Origin: Heterotrichella gracilis
Lineage: Eukaryota > Sar > Xanthophyceae > Tribonematales > Xanthonemataceae
Length of the DNA stretch: 64,000 nt
NCBI GenBank assembly: GCA_032358255.1
Contig: JAULBX010005331.1
Location: 1 to 64,000 of the forward strand
Reading direction: 5' to 3'
This document shows, piece by piece, positions 53,016-64,000 of the stretch. Every line of letters starts with the position of its first letter. Position 1 is the first letter of the stretch. A program made the position numbers and the translations under genes. The notes below the pieces were generated by a model. That model was not told the DNA's origin and ran no database searches. It was given only the letters and a program-made list of their open reading frames with translations.

Positions 53016-56000
53016 ATGGCAGCTTCCGATCCAGTGCAGCACGACAGAGGCCATGGCCTGGGCCCCAACTCTTGCGCCGACGGCGGCCAGCCGCGCCGGA
53101 AGCCCTCCTCGTTTCGCCAGTTCTGCGCCGTGCTCAAGAAGAACGCGCTGCTGCAAGTGCGCAGCCGGCGCACGTTTGGGGTCGGGGGGTGGTTGGGGTT
53201 TGTGCTGGAGCTGCTGACCCCAGTTGCCTTTTTCTGCATAATGTGCATCCCCAAGTACTACATCAAGCCCTTCACCAGCCCCCAGCAGACCTTCAGCCAG
53301 ATACCCCTGGAGGAGGAGCGGTGGGGGGTCAAGTACAGAGGTGCGCCCTTGACTCGAAAACCCTACACCATAAACCCTAAACCCAAACCCCTGCCATATA
53401 CCCTTGGAGGAGGAGCGGTGGGGGGTCAAGTACAGAGGTATGCCACGACTCAGAAACCCTAAACCCTAAAACCCTGTCACACACCCATGGAGGAGGAGCG
53501 GTGGGGGGTCAAGTACAAGGGTACGCCACCGCTCAGAAACCCTAAACCCTAAACCCCTGCCACATACCCTTGGAGGAGGAGCGGTGGGGGGTCAAGTGTA
53601 AAGGTGCGCTGCGGCGCAAAAACCCTAAACCCTGAACCACGGCAACCTTGGCCAGGGACCTCTGGAGGAGAAGCGGAGTCAACCACACGTGCGGTGCAAA
53701 AGCCCTACATCCTGACGCACTTACACACTTTTGCCTGCCCTGGACCATCCACACCCTTTGCAAGGGCTTGGCACCTCACCCCCACCACCAAGCACCCCAC
53801 CCCTCCCCACCCAACTCCCTCGCACAGCTACCCACACGAGATGAACTGGGTTGACGTCCAGGAAACCACCCCTCCCCACCACACACACACAGGAACATCT
53901 GTCCCAACCCTGCACTTGCCACAACCACAGCTATGAAAATCGCTGCTGGCTCTCAAATAAGCAATGCCTTACACCAACCATTGCGGCGGGCCAAGTACAT
54001 TTAGCTTGCAAATAAACCAACGGTGGCCGTCCATTGCTTCCCCAGGTCCCGCAGCTGACACCAGCCGCGCGTTCCTGGCATATGCACCATCCACCAACGC
54101 CACCGACGCCATCATGCTGTCCTTCGCCCGCCACGCCGCATGCGCCCCGCAGCGCACCGACCCACCGTCGTCCTTCCCCAGTTTCTTTCGCTTCTTCCAA
54201 CCCCCTGGCGCCCCGCCCGCGTGTGGCCAGTCAAGGGAGGCATGCTATGGCGCACAGGAGTGCTATAGTCATGTGTTGGAGCAGCAGGTGAGGCCACGTG
54301 ATTTGAAATAGAATAATTGGAATAAAGCCGCTGCATGCGAACTGCTCCGCACCAATTAACCTGCGGCTTCAGAAAGCTTTCTCTGGGTGCTACTTTGGCT
54401 CTCTGGTGCAAGTTCCACGTGTGTCCATTTAAGGGAGGCATGCTATGGCGAATAGGCGTGCAATGGTCGTATGGTGGAACAGCAGATGAGGCCGTGCAAA
54501 GAAATAGAAGTTTTGAAATAGAGAATGCTGCATGCAAATGAAAATGTGTGCAAGCGGAAGGAAAGCATCAAGGACTGGTGGGAAAACCCGGCCCTCACCT
54601 CCCATTCTCCCTCCACACAGCTGCTCCCCTTTGACAGCCCTGAGCAGGCAGTCGAGCACGCGCTGAGCCATCCAGGCACCCTCGACGGGGTGATTAAATT
54701 CGACGCCCCTCGGATTGATGGGGGAGTGCCATTCGGCTACAGGCTGCGCATGAACCACAGCTCCACACCCACCAATCGCATGGTGCTGGACGCGTTTGAT
54801 CTGATGCCAGGTGGGGGAAACCCTAGTCGCACCCTAGCAAAACAAATCCCAGCACGCATTTGAGGGGAAGCCCTTGCAATACCCTTGCATGTGTGAGGTC
54901 TTAGAAACCCTGACTTTGACTTTGAATGGACCATTGCAAGGCGTTGTGTGTTTCATCATTATGCACGCACCATGATTGCTCATCTGGCAGCTTTGGAAGC
55001 GCGTTTAACTGCTGCTGCTGACGAAGCTTCTGGTCGTATTTAATTCGTGTTTTTAATCACGTGCCCCTTTGCGTTTCTCCCAGGGGAGGAGTACAAGCAG
55101 TACTGGTTCTTCATCAACCTGCAGCTGCTGATCGACAGCGCCATCATTGCCACATCATCAGGGGTGGATGCGGGGCCAACCAGTCTCCTCCCCTTTGTCA
55201 AACCATTCCCCTGGCCCCAGGTAGGCACATTCCCAAACCCTAAACCCTAAACGTAAGGGGTCTCGTGGCTAGCCAAAACCTCCTACGGGGCGCCACCCTG
55301 CCAGCGTCATGCGGATTTGCTTGCGCAAAATGACCCACATCAATCTGAATAAAAACCATTGTGAGTTTAAATTTTGCCTGCCCAAGTAGACTTTGCTTCA
55401 GTGGGGCAGTGTACAATAATGCTCCCCCATGTCAGCGCCCCTGCCCAGGTGGGGCGTGGTATGTGCGCCAACTGCACCGCAATGGCATCCAATTTCTAGC
55501 TGCTGTGCGCACGTACCAAAGCCTTCCCCACTTCCCGCGCAGGTGGACATTGATCTCCCACCCATACACACCTTCCCCGGTACCCATTTACCAGGGCATT
55601 GATGCGGGCTTTGGCATCGCCACAATGGTGTTAGTTTAGTAAACCAATTTTCCCCATTTTGTTGCGCAGGTGGACATTGATTTGGGTGCCAGCAGCGCAG
55701 CAGTTGTCTTCAACCTGCTGCTGGTGTATGCCTTCCTTGCCCCCACCCGGGGGATGGTGAGCATTATAGTGCGTGAGAGGGAGGGCAGGCTGCGGGAGGG
55801 CATGCGCATACTGGGGCTTAAGGTGAGTGAGGGACCACGAAACCCTGCTCAAAACCCTACAAGAAGCCGTGTAAGGTGAGCATTGTAGTGAAGAAGAGGG
55901 AGGGCAGGCTGTGGGACGGCATACTGGGACTCGGCGTATGGAGAAAAGAATGAAATGCGTCCTTTGCCAATGCCCCCCTCTACAAGGTGAAGGGAAGTGT

Positions 56001-59000
56001 GAAAATTGCTGGGAGTAGTTGGTACCCTCGGTTCCACCTGTTTGCATGCAGCCATGTCCACAAGGACAGGTTGTGACCTACAGTACATGCAGTGTTAGAT
56101 CACGTGGACACCTTCAAACCAAAAAAAAAAAGTGTTAGATCACGCCCGGCCCCTAAATGTGCCACATGTCTTTCTACGTATATTACCCTACATTTGCCGC
56201 ATATCTGAAATATCCACCCACCCCTGCAGGACGGCCCCTACTGGTCCTCCTGGGCGCTCACGCATTTCGCCACCCTGGCCGCATCAGCAACCATGTGCGC
56301 AGCGGTGGCCACCTACCCCTTCGCCCACACACCCTACGGGGTAATGCTAGGGTTTCTGTGCCTGCTGGCGGCCGCCCTGGTAGCCTTCAGCTACGCAGTG
56401 AGCTGCTTCTTCAACAAGAGCAGGGTGGCGGGCATGGCGGCTGCGGTGGTGTACGTGCTAGCCATGATGCCAGGGTGAGTGGGAGGGTGTTTTACCCGAC
56501 GATGGACTGCAGGTTTGAAGTGGATTTTTGAGTGCTTTTAGGGTATTGGTAGGGTTTGGGCTGGTTGCTTCAGCCATGTAGATGGCAGGTGCAACTGTCG
56601 CCTCGCCTGCACCTCCCTCTTCATGCACGTGCTGGTCCACCCATACACCCACAAAATACCCTAAATATTGGGCAATATTGTCCTCACTTGTCATGTAAAT
56701 TCCCCGCATTTCCCAGGCATCTGTTGCATCTCCCTCTTCGCGCATGTGCTGGTCCAACCTGTACCCTGAAAATGCCCCGATATTGACCCCAAAAGTCCCT
56801 GAAATTCTTGAAAATTTTATGTGTTTTTCAGGTACCTGATGCCCACCCTGCAGCCCTACGGGGCGCGCTCCTGGGTCCTCGCGTGCCTGCTGCCCCCCTC
56901 CTGCATCTCCCTCTTTGCGCACGTGCTGGTTCAGCTGGAGGGGGCCCGCCAGGGGGTGACGCTGCAATCCCTGCACATTTCGGTGACATCAAACTACCCT
57001 TTCTCGGCTGCCACGGTCATCGCCATGCTGGCGGTGGATGTGGCGCTGTACAGCCTGGCCGCCTGGTATTTTGACAAGGTAAAAACCCTTCGTTGGGGTT
57101 CTTAGAGGGGGCAGGTTCTTTCTGGGTGTTTCTTTTTGGGGTGTAAGGATGCTTCGGAGCTAAGAGAGCCATGCTCTTCCATTCTTAAACATGGTCTAAT
57201 TGCCGCGGATGTGCCCCATAATCGCGCGTATGCTCTCACCAGGTACTTCCCCAGGACTATGGCAGCCGCTTACCCCCCCTGTTCTTCCTCAAGCCCTCCT
57301 ACTGGAAGGCAGAACACAAGTCAACCCCTGGCGACCAGTCGAGTAAGTTTTGCAACCCCCCCCGCAAGAAGGATGGCATTCATTTAGATGCGGTCATTGA
57401 TCATGGTCTAGTCCAGTGGGAAACACGAGGCTTGTGAAGCATGCAGCCCTACCATCACACATTCTGCGCAGAGCTGTACTTAAGTATTGTGTTTGTGTTG
57501 GTGCACAGTTTTTTCTTCCTTATTTTGTTCCACTTACTCTGAATTACTACATCATATAATATTATTACCTTTTATATATTGTTATATCTATTGTAGGTGC
57601 CGGATGGGTCCCCCCACCCGGGGCGGCTGTGAGTATCCGGGGACTCAGCAAGAATTTTGCTCTCCCCGGTGGGGGCACAAATGCGGCTCTCCAGGGCCTG
57701 GATCTGGATATTTACGGGGGCCAAATCACTGCGCTGCTGGGACACAATGGGGCGGGCAAGACCACAGCCATCTCAATCCTGACAGGTGGGGTGCAGCTCG
57801 TATCCCCAACCCTACATTCGGGTATGAATATAAAACAGTCGAGGGGTGCAGCACATATCCCTAAATCCTTTCTATTTTAGGGGTTAGGGTTCATGGTTTC
57901 TTACATAGGTCGAGACCATAGTAGGTACCCTTTGATACAAGCGATGAATGGTAGGTACCTAGCTGTGTTATCAACCGCTGCTGCCCTTACACAGAAATTA
58001 CGTGACATAATGCACTAACTGTTCTTTCGGCGCATCCCAGGGGTGATTCCGCCAAGCTCTGGGGATGCGATGGTGGGTGGGGAGTCCATCCTGACCCACA
58101 TGGACGCCATCCGGGGCAACCTGGGTGTGTGTCCCCAGTTCGACATCCTATGGCCAGAAATCACCGCCCGGGAGCATCTGGAGCTGTATGCTGCTGTGAA
58201 GGGGTACCAGGGGGAGGAATGCAAGGGGGTGGCCCAGGCAGCTGCGGAGGAAGTTGGTACGCTGCACATTCATGTCGACGCCACCGTATGCATTGGGTGC
58301 CGTGCACGAGGGAAGGACATGGAAGAGGAAGCAACCAAAAAGTACACGTGAAGTAAAAAATCAGACATAAAGGACACATGAATTATGTATGGAAACCCCC
58401 CAAAACAAGCAATAGAGAGCTGGGTTGCACCTATTCCCGCCGTAGCACAGCTGAATATGCAGTTATCCTTGCACGGCCAGCGCCATCCAGCTCTGGGTAT
58501 AAGGCCTAGTACATTTCTGCGGCATTCATATCCTGCCTTGCCTCGAGTACCATCATATTGGGGCTGAAACGCCCACCGTGCTGCAGGTCTGGGTGGCAAA
58601 TTGGACACATTTGCGGGGGATTTGTCTGGGGGGCAGCGGCGCAAGCTGTCTGTGGCCATCGCCTTCCTTGGAAACCCTAGCGTGGTTTTCCTGGATGAGC
58701 CCACCTCGGGGATGGACCCCTACTCCAGAAGGTGGGTAGTTTTGATTTTGTTTAATTGTGTTATGCAACCTTTATTATATTGTACAGCACACTGGGTATC
58801 ACATGTACTATTCTTTCCCAAGGGAGAAGGTAGGCATTCTGACAGCTGCCTCACAACAATTTTTATAAGAAAAATTCAAAAACCCTGGACTCTGGATGCC
58901 GACACAGCCACAATACCCTTCACCGGAAACTCCGGACCATGGCCTCCTGCTTGCAGGTTCACTTGGGAGATCATCAAGCGCAACAAGGCGGGGAGGGCGC

Positions 59001-62000
59001 TGGTGCTCACCACACACTCCATGGAAGAGGCCGACCTGCTGGCTGACTCAATTGCCATCCTGTCACACGGCAAGGTAGGTACCCAACCAAAATGTATTAG
59101 ATTGTATCAGTCAAATACACTGGTATAAAGGTGCATGTGTGTCCACCAAGGACATACCTTATTATTACTTTAACAAAGTGTCTGTTCAGGAATAGTCTGC
59201 AGGGTGTGTTGCCTCTGTTGTTGGTTTTATTCATCTTTTAGGTGTTTTCATGTATTTGTGTTTGTATCCATGTGGCCAGGTGGCGACACGTGGCACGCCC
59301 ATCAAGCTGTAGGCCTTTCCTTATGATTGCAATTGTTATTCATTTTATTTACTTATTCATATTTTTTGTATCCATGTGGCCAGGTGGCGACCCGTGGCAC
59401 ACCCATGGAGCTGAAGGCTGCCTGGGGGGTGGGGTACACGCTGACTGCAGTCAAGGCAGCGGGGAGGGCAGGAGAAGGTGCGTTGACAAGGGTCTAGGGC
59501 CTAGGATTCAGGGTTTACGGTTGGCGTCTGCAGCAGGGAGGCAGGAGAAGGTGCCTGGGAAAGGGACCCTGCCTCATGTGTCCTCCTGTTGTCCTGAAAT
59601 TGGGCAATAGACTATGGTTGTTTCGGTTGGGTACAGTGGGTGGAATCAGTTCGTCAGGATTGATTCCCGATACATCTGCGTGCATGGGGAGCTTGGCCTG
59701 GCTGCACTGTGTTGTATGTGGCACTGACGCGCTGTTTCGTGTGTGGCACTGACGCACTGTTTCGTGTGTGGCAGGCCTTGACAATGAGCTGGCTGACCTG
59801 GCTGCACTGTATTGGATTGTCTGTGGCACTGACTGGCTGTTTCGTGTGTGGCTGACGCGCTGTTTCCTGTGTGGCAGGCCTGGACGAGGAGCTGGTTGAC
59901 CTGGCCGCCCGCCACGTGCAGGGGGCGCAATTAGTGAGCAGCGGAGGGGGGGAAATCTCCGTGCGCCTGCCCAGGGACCAGGTGGCAAATTTCCCTCCCC
60001 TGCTACGCCAACTGGAGGAACAAAAGTAGGTGGCTGTGATGGGTGTCATCACGTTTTCCTGAGTGGCAATTGAAGCCTTTCAAATTGATTACATTGGATG
60101 GCCTCACTTGTTATCGCAGTTGGGGCTGGCAACCCGTCTTTGGGGATGGGGATGCTGTGCCTGGTTCTGATGCAACGCTGGCTGCTCATGTGAACAGTTG
60201 TTCCAATAGTGTTGTGTTATTGGACACAGTTCCTGCATTGGGGGAATGTTTGTCACCATTTCTCACCCCTATTTCATTGCAGGCAATCGCTCAAGATAGA
60301 TAGCTACGGGCTGTCAGTCACAACCCTAGAGGAGGTTTTCCTAAAGGTGGCGGAGCAAGGGGGGGACTACATGGCCACGACTGACGGGACGGGGAAGTCA
60401 GGCGGGGGCCAGCGGAGGAGGGAAGGCAGTTCTTCCCCTGAGGTCGAGGAGGTGTCACCCCCCTTGCAGCCCCTGCTCCCTCCTCCAGGGGAGGATGCCA
60501 TCTCTGTGTCGGATGCTGATGGTGGCACAGGTCGGTGCAAAATTGCGTTTCCTGGGGCAACAAACCCTTTTCCGTGGCAATATGCCCTTTTCATCGACAA
60601 AGTGGCGAAGCCTTATGATCTTGCGCTGGAATGTGATGCAACGCCCCTTTCCACGCTCCCATCTCCCGCGCCCTCCTGACACCCCACGCCACCCCATCAA
60701 CGTCCAGGCCTGCCCTCTGGCCTCCCTCTTACCTGGCGCCGCTTGCAAGCCCTGCTCACAGAACGCTACAATCCACCGCCATACTCATGCCATCCAATGC
60801 CAATTGGTCAAATATAAATGCATATCGACAATTTTCACAGTGGTCCAACGTTCCCATTGCAATAACCCATGTCCATCCAAAACCCAATGAATTGTACAGG
60901 ACATGTCCACCAACCTCCAGCTGGTGTTCGTTTCTAGGTCTGCTATCTGGCCTCTCGCTCACCTGGCGCCGCTTCCAAGCCCTGCTCACAAATGGTCACA
61001 ATTTATTACAATAGTCCATGTCAATGCAAAGAAGGAAAGAAATAACCAAAACAGCCTCACACACGGCCCCAAACCTAAATTAAAATCTGCATTTCCAAAT
61101 TTCCAGGTCTGCTATCTGGCCTCCCGCTCACCTGGCGCCGCTTCCAAGCCCTGCTCACCAAGAGAGCCACGGCCGCCTCCCGCGACAGGCTGGCTGCACT
61201 GACTCAGCTGTGCGTGCCGCTGGTGGTGGTGGCGCTGGCGCTGTGGGCGGGGCGGCAGGGGGAGGATATGGAGCAGGAGCCGGCGCTGGGTATGGACAGG
61301 TGGGGGCAACCACTTGGTGCTGGGGGTACCTGGGATTGTGGTGATCAACAACAACAACATATTTATATATTGCATTTGCCTGGTTTGTTTGTGTGGCCGC
61401 TGTGGGCGGGGCAACATGGGGAGAACTATGAAACAGGAACCCTATGTGTATTTAATCCCTTATTTACCGACCTCGTCCTTTGCTATACAGGTCCACCTGC
61501 TTGGCTGGGCACCCCATGGCATTTGGCGCCACCCCCCCGGCGCGCGCAAATGCCACCGGATTCCAGTCATTGCTGGGGGGCTACGAGCTGGGGTCCTATT
61601 GGGACTCAAATGCCACCGACGTCGTCAAATTCGCCACATTGTGGCCACCCCTCGACCAGACCATAGATGCGCACCTGCTGGCCCATTGGTACAGTCAGCC
61701 CACCTCCTACGATGCACTCTTCATATCGTCCCTACCTGACACACCGGACGTAAGTGCAATTTTCTCTGCGGTTTAGGGTTTAGGTTTGGACATGACGCTG
61801 CACTCTGCTTCATGCCTCATGGTGTCACGCCGTGCATTCGAGGTGACTGTCAAATGAATGCATGATAAATGCATGCTACACAGGTAAGGAAACGTGCAAT
61901 TTCCCCCCATTCCCTTCCCAGCACCTGTTTCAAGGCACAAAGTTCACCACCCTGCAATACATCATGTTCTTGTATATAGCACAGCAAGTACGGAAGCCCG

Positions 62001-64000
62001 GCGCATTCGAATGAATCATAGGCATTTTCTGGGCATTGCATTTTCCCACAATGTAACATTTCCCCCATAATCTAACTGCAAGTCCCTCCTCTGCAGCTTC
62101 GCCATGGCACCACCACCTTCACCCTGCTAGCCAACCAGACCGCCCTGCACGCCCTCCCCGCGGCGCTCAACTCCCTCACCACCGCACTGCTGCGAGCCGC
62201 CACTGGTGATCCTGCAGCCGCCATCACCACCACCAGCCACCCACTGCCGCCGCTGAGCTCGGAGCAGGTGAGTCTTGAGCGCTGAGTGCTGAGTGCTGAG
62301 GCAACGAGGGTCCAGTTTGGGGGGGAGGGGGGCTTGAATAGGCATTGGGGGTTAGGGTGTTGGGTCAGGTTTCTGAGGAGGTGTGGGGGAGGGGAGGAGC
62401 CTGAGTCAGATCCTTAGAAATACCCAGGTAGGGTTGCTGTGGATTGGCCATCCTTAAAAATACCCTAGTAGGGTTACTGTGGATTGGCCATCCTTAAAAA
62501 TACCCTAGTAGGGTTGCTGTGGATTGGCCATCCTTAAAAATATCCTAGTAGGGTTGATGTGGATTGGCCATCCTTAGCATAATTGTGCTCCAAGCACCAA
62601 TTCTGAAGCTGTACAACCTACAACCCATTGTGCGCCATCAGCCCTGAGCACTGCACTGTAAACCTCGTATGCCAACCCTAAATCCTTAAATTCTCATATC
62701 CTAGTCCTGAGCGCTGAACCCTGACCAACCCCCTGCCATTCTTAACAGATCGTCCAGCTGTCAGAGACTGCGTTCGACCTTATGCTAGTCCTGTGCGTGA
62801 CTGTGGCGGTGGCGGTGCTGGGCGCATCCTTTGCGGTGGCCCTGGTCAAGGAGAGGGAGAGTGGTGCCAAGCACGTGCAGCTGGTGTCGGGGGCAGGCCA
62901 GGTGGTCTTCTGGGGGGCCACATATGTGTGGGACCTGGCAAATTTTATGGTGCCCGCGGCAGGTGGGTGGTGGTGGCGGTGGTGGTGGGGACGGTGGTGG
63001 GGGTGGTGGCGGTAGTGGTGGTGGTGGTGGTGATTCAAAAGAGGGAGAGCGGTGCCAAGCATGTGCAGCTGGTGTCGGGGGCAGGCCAGGTGGTGTTCTG
63101 GGGGGCGACCTATGTGTGGGACCTGGCGAATTTCATGGTGCCCGCGGCAGGTGGGTGGTGGTGGTGGTGGTGGTGGTGGTGGTAATGGTGGTGGTGTTGT
63201 GGTGTGGGGGGGGAGGGGGGGGTATTTTTTTTTTTATAGGAGTGGGAGTGCGATACCAAGCACGTGCTGCTGGGTATGTGCGTATCATGGGCCCTGGATA
63301 ACCACCATCTGCCGCATTTACAGTGAACTCATCAATCCTTGAAAGGGACAAGGCGCACCCAGCAATGCTGACCTGGCTGTATGGCTGAGATGCAAGCTCC
63401 CACCCTGGCTGTCCCTGTTCCTCGTGGTTAATGGTTTGGCATGTATTCACGCATGCTGCCACACTCCCCTGCAGGTTTCCTGCTCCTGTTTTGGCTCTTC
63501 CACATGCCGCAGTTCCTGGGAGAAAGGATGGCGGCCCTGGCTGTGACGCTGGCAGCATACGGAGTGGCTTGCCTGCCCCTCACGTATGTCCTGCATTTCT
63601 ACTTCTCGGTAAGTAAACTGTAGATTTTGTAACTGTAATTAATATCGGATAGCGCCAAAAAACAATGAGCAGATGGATGCTGGGAACACCTTTGACTGAG
63701 CTGTCACTGTGATCATAAGTGGAGCTTTTGTCAGCACTCCTGCATATCTTGCATTTGTTGGGTAATTTTACGGCCGAGGGCACATTCCCCTCCATAAGAT
63801 GCGCGCCGTCAACCTGTATTCATGTTTGGTTACCTGCTAAGGGCGCATTACCTGCCCTCCTGCAGGACGAGATGCGCGCCCTGCAGGCCCTCAACACCCT
63901 GTATTTCATGACCGGCTACCTCGGCTTCCTGGCCACCTTCATTTTGGACCTGGTGTGGCAAATGCTGGGCAAGCAGGGGGCCAAAAAGGCCTCCCACATC
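53016..64000 (+). CDS. ABCA-family full transporter (partial, runs off the window)
   Basis: ABCA proteins move lipids or sterols across membranes. I traced 21 exons in phase from ATG 53016, including 53016-53340, 54046-54287, 54621-54810, 55084-55220, 55670-55822, 56230-56474, 56832-57078, 57243-57342, 57597-57785, 58041-58256, 58587-58731, 58957-59074, 59384-59477, 59878-60025, 60283-60530, 61107-61299, 61491-61749, 62097-62267, 62749-62962, 63475-63608 and 63866-64000. The first helix is [20 protein letters not shown], followed by a large Cys-containing loop. NBD1 shows Walker [11 protein letters not shown]-loop [12 protein letters not shown], signature [10 protein letters not shown], Walker [14 protein letters not shown] and H-loop [26 protein letters not shown] is the ABCA regulatory stretch. 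The second membrane half starts at 61107; the second NBD is beyond 64000. No breaks were seen. Confidence 0.93.
53300..53612 (+). repeat. Four copies of ABCA exon 1 end and donor
   Basis: GGAGGAGGAGCGGTGGGGGG, then TCAAGTACAGAGGT or a variant, occurs at 53309 (real), 53405, 53488 and 53573. CCCTAAA-type spacers of about 40 bp separate the copies. The unit is about 85-95 bp and the copies are almost identical. Confidence 0.95.
55535..55562 (+). repeat. Echo of ABCA exon 5 start
   Basis: GCGCAGGTGGACATTGATCT matches the acceptor and exon 5 start at 55664 (GCGCAGGTGGACATTGATTT), 127 bp upstream. Confidence 0.85.
55874..55945 (+). repeat. Echo of ABCA exon 5 end
   Basis: GTGAGCATTGTAGTGAAGAA to GGCATACTGGGACT resembles 55756-55818 (GTGAGCATTATAGTGCGTGA). 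It lies just past the donor. Confidence 0.8.
56600..56775 (+). repeat. Two echoes of ABCA exon 7 interior
   Basis: CACCTCCCTCTTCATGCACG (56611) and CATCTCCCTCTTCGCGCATG (56728) resemble CATCTCCCTCTTTGCGCACG of exon 7 (56902). Each continues into TGCTGGT. They lie upstream of the acceptor. Confidence 0.75.
59265..59315 (+). repeat. Echo of ABCA exon 13 start
   Basis: GGCCAGGTGGCGACACGTGG copies the acceptor and start of exon 13 at 59379 (GGCCAGGTGGCGACCCGTGG). The echo reaches a stop soon after. Confidence 0.85.
59688..59885 (+). repeat. Tandem repeats before ABCA exon 14
   Basis: Units of about 30 bp with GACGCGCTGTTTCGTGTGTG recur. One carries GGCAGGCCTTGACAATGAGC (59771), an echo of the exon 14 start (GGCAGGCCTGGACGAGGAGC, 59873). 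Confidence 0.8.
60700..61003 (+). repeat. Two echoes of ABCA exon 16 start
   Basis: The acceptor and start of exon 16 (TCACCTGGCGCCGCTTCCAA, near 61127) recur near 60728 (TTACCTGGCGCCGCTTGCAA) and 60959 (identical). Each ends in GCCCTGCTCAC, and each has its own AG (CCAG and CTAG) in front. Confidence 0.9.
62404..62580. repeat. 50-bp tandem repeat in an ABCA intron
   Basis: About three and a half units carry GTAGGGTTGCTGTGGATTGG and then CCATCCTTAAAAATACCCTA. They are nearly identical. No coding match was seen. Confidence 0.9.
62962..63290 (+). repeat. Echoes of ABCA exon 19 end, with GGT microsatellites
   Basis: The stretch 63038-63170 copies 62853-62972 almost perfectly (encoding [20 protein letters not shown] through NFMVPAA) with the same donor. 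A short third copy is at 63240-63275 (GATACCAAGCACGTGCTGCT). (GGT)n runs at 62965-63030 and 63150-63205 separate them. Confidence 0.9.

Overview
The window looks like nuclear DNA of a chlorophyte green alga. The genes are intron-rich with short exons and canonical GT-AG borders. They include plastid and mitochondrial targeting sequences, a peroxin, an ABCA transporter and a thylakoid-type DUF4079 protein. Plant-type telomere motifs (CCCTAAA/TTTAGGG) are scattered through introns and spacers. Placement near Chlamydomonadales is an inference, not something shown here.

Layout. 147-4738 (-): an unrecognised protein whose middle is built from about ten small, phase-matched Ser/Pro/Gly/Arg exons, one with an RGG tract, ending in a duplicated coiled coil. 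6119-8423 (-): phosphoribosylglycinamide formyltransferase (purine synthesis). 9078-9904 (+): a small secreted DUF4787-like protein. 11243-17946 (-): a complete 15-exon mitochondrial HSP70, divergent from a plastid DUF4079 membrane protein at 18563-19898 (+). 20564-32513 (+): a family of F-box/LRR proteins, with three genes and one fragment. 33661-43695 (+): a large APAF-1-like protein with winged-helix, helical and WD40 regions but no recognisable NB-ARC ATPase. 46337-48764 (-): PEX11. 49581-51107 (+): an atypical Cys/His-rich thioredoxin (ACHT). 53016-64000 (+): a full-size ABCA transporter that runs off the window.

I rebuilt most genes exon by exon and checked intron phases. The HSP70, PEX11, GART, ACHT, DUF4787, DUF4079 and first F-box/LRR models each close to a whole number of codons.

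The most unusual property cuts across genes. Almost every long gene carries tandem, partly decayed copies of its own exon edges, including the splice site, in the neighbouring intron or in the 3' flank. I call these splice-boundary echoes. They are often spaced by CCCTAAA/TTTAGGG tracts. The clearest case is six copies of one acceptor plus about 48 coding bases at 39680-40285. In one F-box intron the two ends look like a tandemly duplicated coding stretch that became an intron. This suggests an active boundary-duplication process that supplies decoy splice sites and possibly new introns.
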